Source of the DNA: Hydractinia symbiolongicarpus
Taxonomy: Eukaryota; Cnidaria; Hydrozoa; Anthoathecata; Hydractiniidae
Direction of reading: 5' to 3'
DNA length: 64,000 nt
Assembly: GCF_029227915.1 (NCBI RefSeq)
Contig: NC_079887.1
Coordinates: forward strand, 2,542,001 to 2,606,000
Below, one piece after another: positions 61,302 through 64,000 of this stretch. Every line of letters begins with the position of its first letter. Positions within the stretch are counted from its first letter, which is position 1. Below the pieces are notes generated by a model. That model ran no database searches. It was not told where the DNA came from and saw only the letters and a list, made by a program, of their open reading frames with translations. Made by a program: the position numbers and the translations under genes.

Positions 61302-61910
61302 GGGCTTTAGTGGTGAAAAAATAATTTAAAAAATCGTTCGGGAAATGAGTTTACTCACAGGGTACTTTCTTTGTATACATTCGACTATACGGGCCAAGCC
61401 CGGGATTTACGGGAAATCGCGGGTTTTCGTTTGCTGGCGATTAAACAACTTTCATTAAGCGTCTCATCAAAAATGAAAACATTTCTGAAAACTACAAGTC
61501 TCATGCGTTTTAGTGGTGAAAATTAATTTAAAAAATCGTTCGGGAAATGAGTTTACTCCCTGGGTACTTTCTTTGTATACTTTTGACTATACGGGCCGAG
61601 TCAGGGATTAACGGGAAGTCGCAGGTTTTCGTTTGCCGGCAATTAAACTTCTTTTATTCAGCGTCTCATCAAAAATGAAAACATTTTTAAAAAGTACAAG
61701 TCTCATGCGTTTTAGTGGTGAAAAAATAATTTAAAAAATCGTTCGGGAAATGAGTTTACTCCCTGGGTACTTTCTTTGTATACTTTTGACTATACGGGCT
61801 GAGTCCGGGATTTACGGGAAGTCGCGGGTTTTTTGTTTGCCGGCGATTAAACTTCTTTTATTCAGCGTCTCATCAAAAATGAAAATATTTTTAAATACTA
61901 CAAGTCTCAT
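61302..61910 (+). repeat. 4-monomer unit, copy 3, with one monomer deleted (609 bp)
   Basis: The third monomer is missing. The second monomer ends CATTTTTAAAAAGTACAAG, a hybrid of the usual second-monomer end (TTTTTAAAAATTACAAG) and third-monomer end (TTTTTGAAAAGTACAAG), so the exchange lies near 61,687-61,695. The last monomer has GGGTTTTTTGTTTG as in copy 1. Confidence 0.9.
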
Positions 61911-62722
61911 GGGCTTTAGTGGTGAAAAAATAATTTAAAAAATCGTTCGGGAAATGAGTTTACTCACAGGGTACTTTCTTTGTATACATTCGACTATACG
62001 GGCCAAGCCCGGGATTTACGGGAAATTGCGGGTTTTCGTTTGCTGGCGATTAAACAACTTTCATTAAGCGTCTCATCAAAAATGAAAACATTTCTGAAAA
62101 CTACAAGTCTCATGCGTTTTAGTGGTGAAAATTAATTTAAAAAATCGTTCGGGAAATGAGTTTACTCCCTGGGTACTTTCTTTGTATACTTTTGACTATA
62201 CGGGCCGAGTCCGGGATTAACGGGAAGTCGCAGGTTTTCGTTTGCCGGCAATTAAACTTCTTTTATTCAGCGTCTCATCAAAAATGAAAACATTTTTAAA
62301 AATTACAAGTCTCATGGGCTTTAGTGGTGAAATAATAATTTAAAAAATCGTTCGGGAAATGAGTTTACACCCCGGGTACTTTCTTTGTATGCTTTTGACT
62401 ATACGGGCCGAGTCCTGGATTTACGGGAAATCGAAGGTTTTCGTTTGCCGGCGATTAAACTTCTTTTATTCAGCGTCTCATCAAAAATGAAAACATTTTT
62501 GAAAAGTACAAGTCTCATGCGTTTTAGTGGTGAAAAAATAATTTAAAAAAATCGTTCGGGAAATGAGTTTACTCCCTGGGTACTTTCTTTGTATACTTTT
62601 GACTATACGGGCTGAGTCCGGGATTTACGGGAAGTCGCGGGTTTTCGTTTGCTGGCGATTAAACTTCTTTTATTCAGCGTCTCATCAAAAATGAAAATAT
62701 TTTTAAATACTACAAGTCTCAT
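61911..62722 (+). repeat. 4-monomer unit, copy 4 (812 bp)
   Basis: It is full length and shares TAATTTAAAAAAATCG and TTCGTTTGCTGGCG with copy 2. Copies 1-2 and 3-4 thus appear to be a duplicated pair. Confidence 0.88.
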
Positions 62723-63735
62723 GGGCTTTAGTGGTGAAAAAATAATTTAAAAAATCGTTCGGGAAATGAGTTTACTCACAGGGTACTTTCTTTGTATACA
62801 TTCGACTATACGGGCCAAGCCCGGGATTTACGGGAAATTGCGGGTTTTCGTTTGCTGGCGATTAAACAACTTTCATTAAGCGTCTCATCAAAAATGAAAA
62901 CATTTCTGAAAACTACAAGTCTCATGCGTTTTAGTGGTGAAAATTAATTTAAAAAATCGTTCGGGAAATGAGTTTACTCCCTGGGTACCTTCTTTGTATA
63001 CTTTTGACTATACGGGCCGAGTCCGGGATTAACGGGAAGTCGCAGGTTTTCGTTTGCCGGCAATTAAACTTCTTTTATTCAGCGTCTCATCAAAAATGAA
63101 AATATTTTTAAATACTACAAGTCTCATGCGTTTTAGTGGTTAAAATTAATTTAAAAAATCGTTCGGGAAATGAGTTTACTCCCTGGGTACTTTCTTTGTA
63201 TACTTTTGACTATACGGGCCGAGTCCGGGATTAACGGGAAGTCGCAGGTTTTCGTTTGCCGGCAATTAAACTTCTTTTATTCAGCGTCTCATCAAAAATG
63301 AAAACATTTTTAAAAATTACAAGTCTCATGGGCTTTAGTGGTGAAATAATAATTTAAAAAATCGTTCGGGAAATGAGTTTACACCCCGGGTACTTTCTTT
63401 GTATGCTTTTGAGTATACGGGCCGAGTCCTGGATTTACGGAAAATCGAAGGTTTTCGTTTGCCGGCGATTAAACTTCTTTTATTCAGCGTCTCATCAAAA
63501 ATGAAAACATTTTTGAAAACTACAAGTCTCATGCGTTTTAGTGGTGAAAAAATAATTTAAAAAATCGTTCGGGAAATGAGTTTACTCCCTGGGTACTTTC
63601 TTTGTATACTTTTGACTATACGGGCTGAGTCCGGGATTTACGGGAAGTCGCGGGTTTTCGTTTGCCGGCGATTAAACTTCTTTTATTCAGCGTCTCATCA
63701 AAAATGAAAATATTTTTAAATACTACAAGTCTCAT
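62723..63735 (+). repeat. 4-monomer unit, copy 5, expanded to five monomers (1,013 bp)
   Basis: The E variant is present twice (about 62926 and 63128). The first ends CATATTTTTAAATACTAC-like (AAATACTACAAG), a tail normally found in the fourth monomer, and the second starts GTGGTTAAAATTAATTT. One monomer was therefore gained by an exchange between the fourth and first/second positions. A CCTTCTTTG change is near 62986. The next monomer, at 63736, is type D and ends the 4-monomer array. Confidence 0.85.
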
Positions 63736-64000
63736 GGGCTTTAGTGGTGAAATAATAATTTAAAAAATCGTTCGGGAAAGGAGTTTACACCCTGGGTACT
63801 TTCTTTGTATACTTTTGACTATACGGGCCGACTCGGGATTTACGGGAAATCGCAGGTTTTCGTTTGCCGGCGATTAAACTTCTTTTATTCAGCGTCTCAT
63901 CAAAAATGAAAACATTTTTGAAAACTACAAGTCTCATGCGTTTTAGTGTTGAAAAAATAAATTAAAAAATCCTTCTGGAAATGAGTTTACTCACAGGGTA
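63736..64000 (+). repeat. Type D monomer and partial B monomer at the window end
   Basis: A type D monomer (AAAGGAGTTTACACC, GACTCGGG) is followed near 63938 by AGTGTTGAAAAAATAAATT and CTTCTGGAAATGAG, which matches the rare monomer at 54204. The array continues beyond the window. Confidence 0.85.

Larger units (their letters stand above)
1..64000 (+). repeat. Satellite DNA array, 202-203 bp monomer, about 316 head-to-tail copies
   Basis: The landmark GCGTTTTAGTGGTG (or GGGCTTTAGTGGTG) recurs about every 202-203 bp from the first base to the end, for example at 1, 204, 406, 15591, 30794, 40113 and 63736. Every monomer runs in the same direction; I saw no inverted monomer and no insertion of unrelated DNA. 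Length differences are mostly single-base, for example AAGCCCGGG versus AAGCCGGG, or CGTTTTAG versus CGTTTAG. Monomers differ by scattered substitutions that are linked into a few types, and the types are arranged in higher-order repeats. Hand count of one monomer gives 37% GC. The array is cut by both window edges, so its full size is unknown. Such arrays are typical of eukaryotic centromeres and heterochromatin; the role here is inferred. Confidence 0.98.
54204..64000 (+). repeat. Array domain 3: 6-, 10- and 4-monomer higher-order repeats
   Basis: The domain opens with a distinctive monomer at 54204 (AGTGTTGAAAAAATAAATT). It continues as a 6-monomer unit, two near-identical 10-monomer units and then five copies of a 4-monomer unit. 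Type C is missing; type E, B variants and GGGCTTTAG monomers with TTTACACCC are common. The last monomer of the window, at about 63938, again carries AGTGTTGAAAAAATAAATT, as at 54204, so the domain may itself be one unit of a still longer repeat of about 9.7 kb. Confidence 0.8.

Noticed and set aside
1-64000. CRISPR array
   Set aside because: Repeats are about 202 bp and directly adjacent, with no short repeat separated by unique spacers and no cas gene.
1-64000. Transposon, terminal inverted repeats, LTRs, tRNA or rRNA
   Set aside because: No sequence departs from the 202-203 bp register apart from the two 264-bp monomers, which are made of satellite sequence only.
1-64000. Naming the host species or the satellite family
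   Set aside because: I do not recognise the monomer, and composition alone does not decide among animals, plants or other eukaryotes. A database search would be needed.

Overview
The whole 64 kb window is one uninterrupted array of satellite DNA. A monomer of about 202-203 bp recurs head to tail, always in the same orientation, roughly 316 times (64,000/202.5). I found no gene, RNA gene, transposon, CRISPR array or unique-sequence island, and neither array edge is inside the window. Short open frames occur on both strands, but they only read through the repeat. The pattern is that of a eukaryotic, centromere-type or heterochromatic satellite. I do not recognise the family and cannot name the organism from the sequence.

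Each monomer has an AT-rich half, with A/T runs and an AAAAATG-AAAA-CATTTTT dyad, and a GC-rich half of about 75 bp. The GC-rich half carries a CGGGC-CAA-GCCCG hairpin, four GGG runs in quadruplex-like spacing and an AATCGCGGG/CCGGCGATT dyad. Several monomer types are distinguished by linked variants. A has CTCCCTGGG with ATACTTTTGAC. B has CTCACAGGG with ATACATTCGAC. C has GAAGTTACTCTCTGGG. D has GGGCTTTAG, AAAGGAGTTTACAC and GACTCGGG. E has GAAAATTAATTT and GAAGTCGCGGG. B and C monomers carry TTCG-N6-CGGG or a one-base variant, one base shorter than the CENP-B box core TTCG-N7-CGGG.

Layout: domain 1 (1 to about 30.5 kb) is built mostly of A and B monomers, often alternating, with nested duplications of 4, 8, 15 and more monomers, including an X-Y-X-X-Y arrangement of about 1.62 kb units. 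Domain 2 (about 30.5-54.2 kb) brings in types C, D and E and is built from 3-, 6-, 7- and 14-monomer repeats. It also contains a 4.8-5.0 kb block repeated at 6,539 bp spacing, whose two copies share an odd 264-bp monomer. Domain 3 (54.2-64 kb) has a 6-monomer unit, two 10-monomer units and five copies of a 4-monomer unit, one with a deletion and one with an expansion.

The most informative content is the record of array evolution: recombinant monomers whose exchange points can be placed, duplications that begin and end inside monomers, and a domain boundary inside a single monomer. A centromeric role is an inference that needs CENP-A/CENH3 or cytological data.
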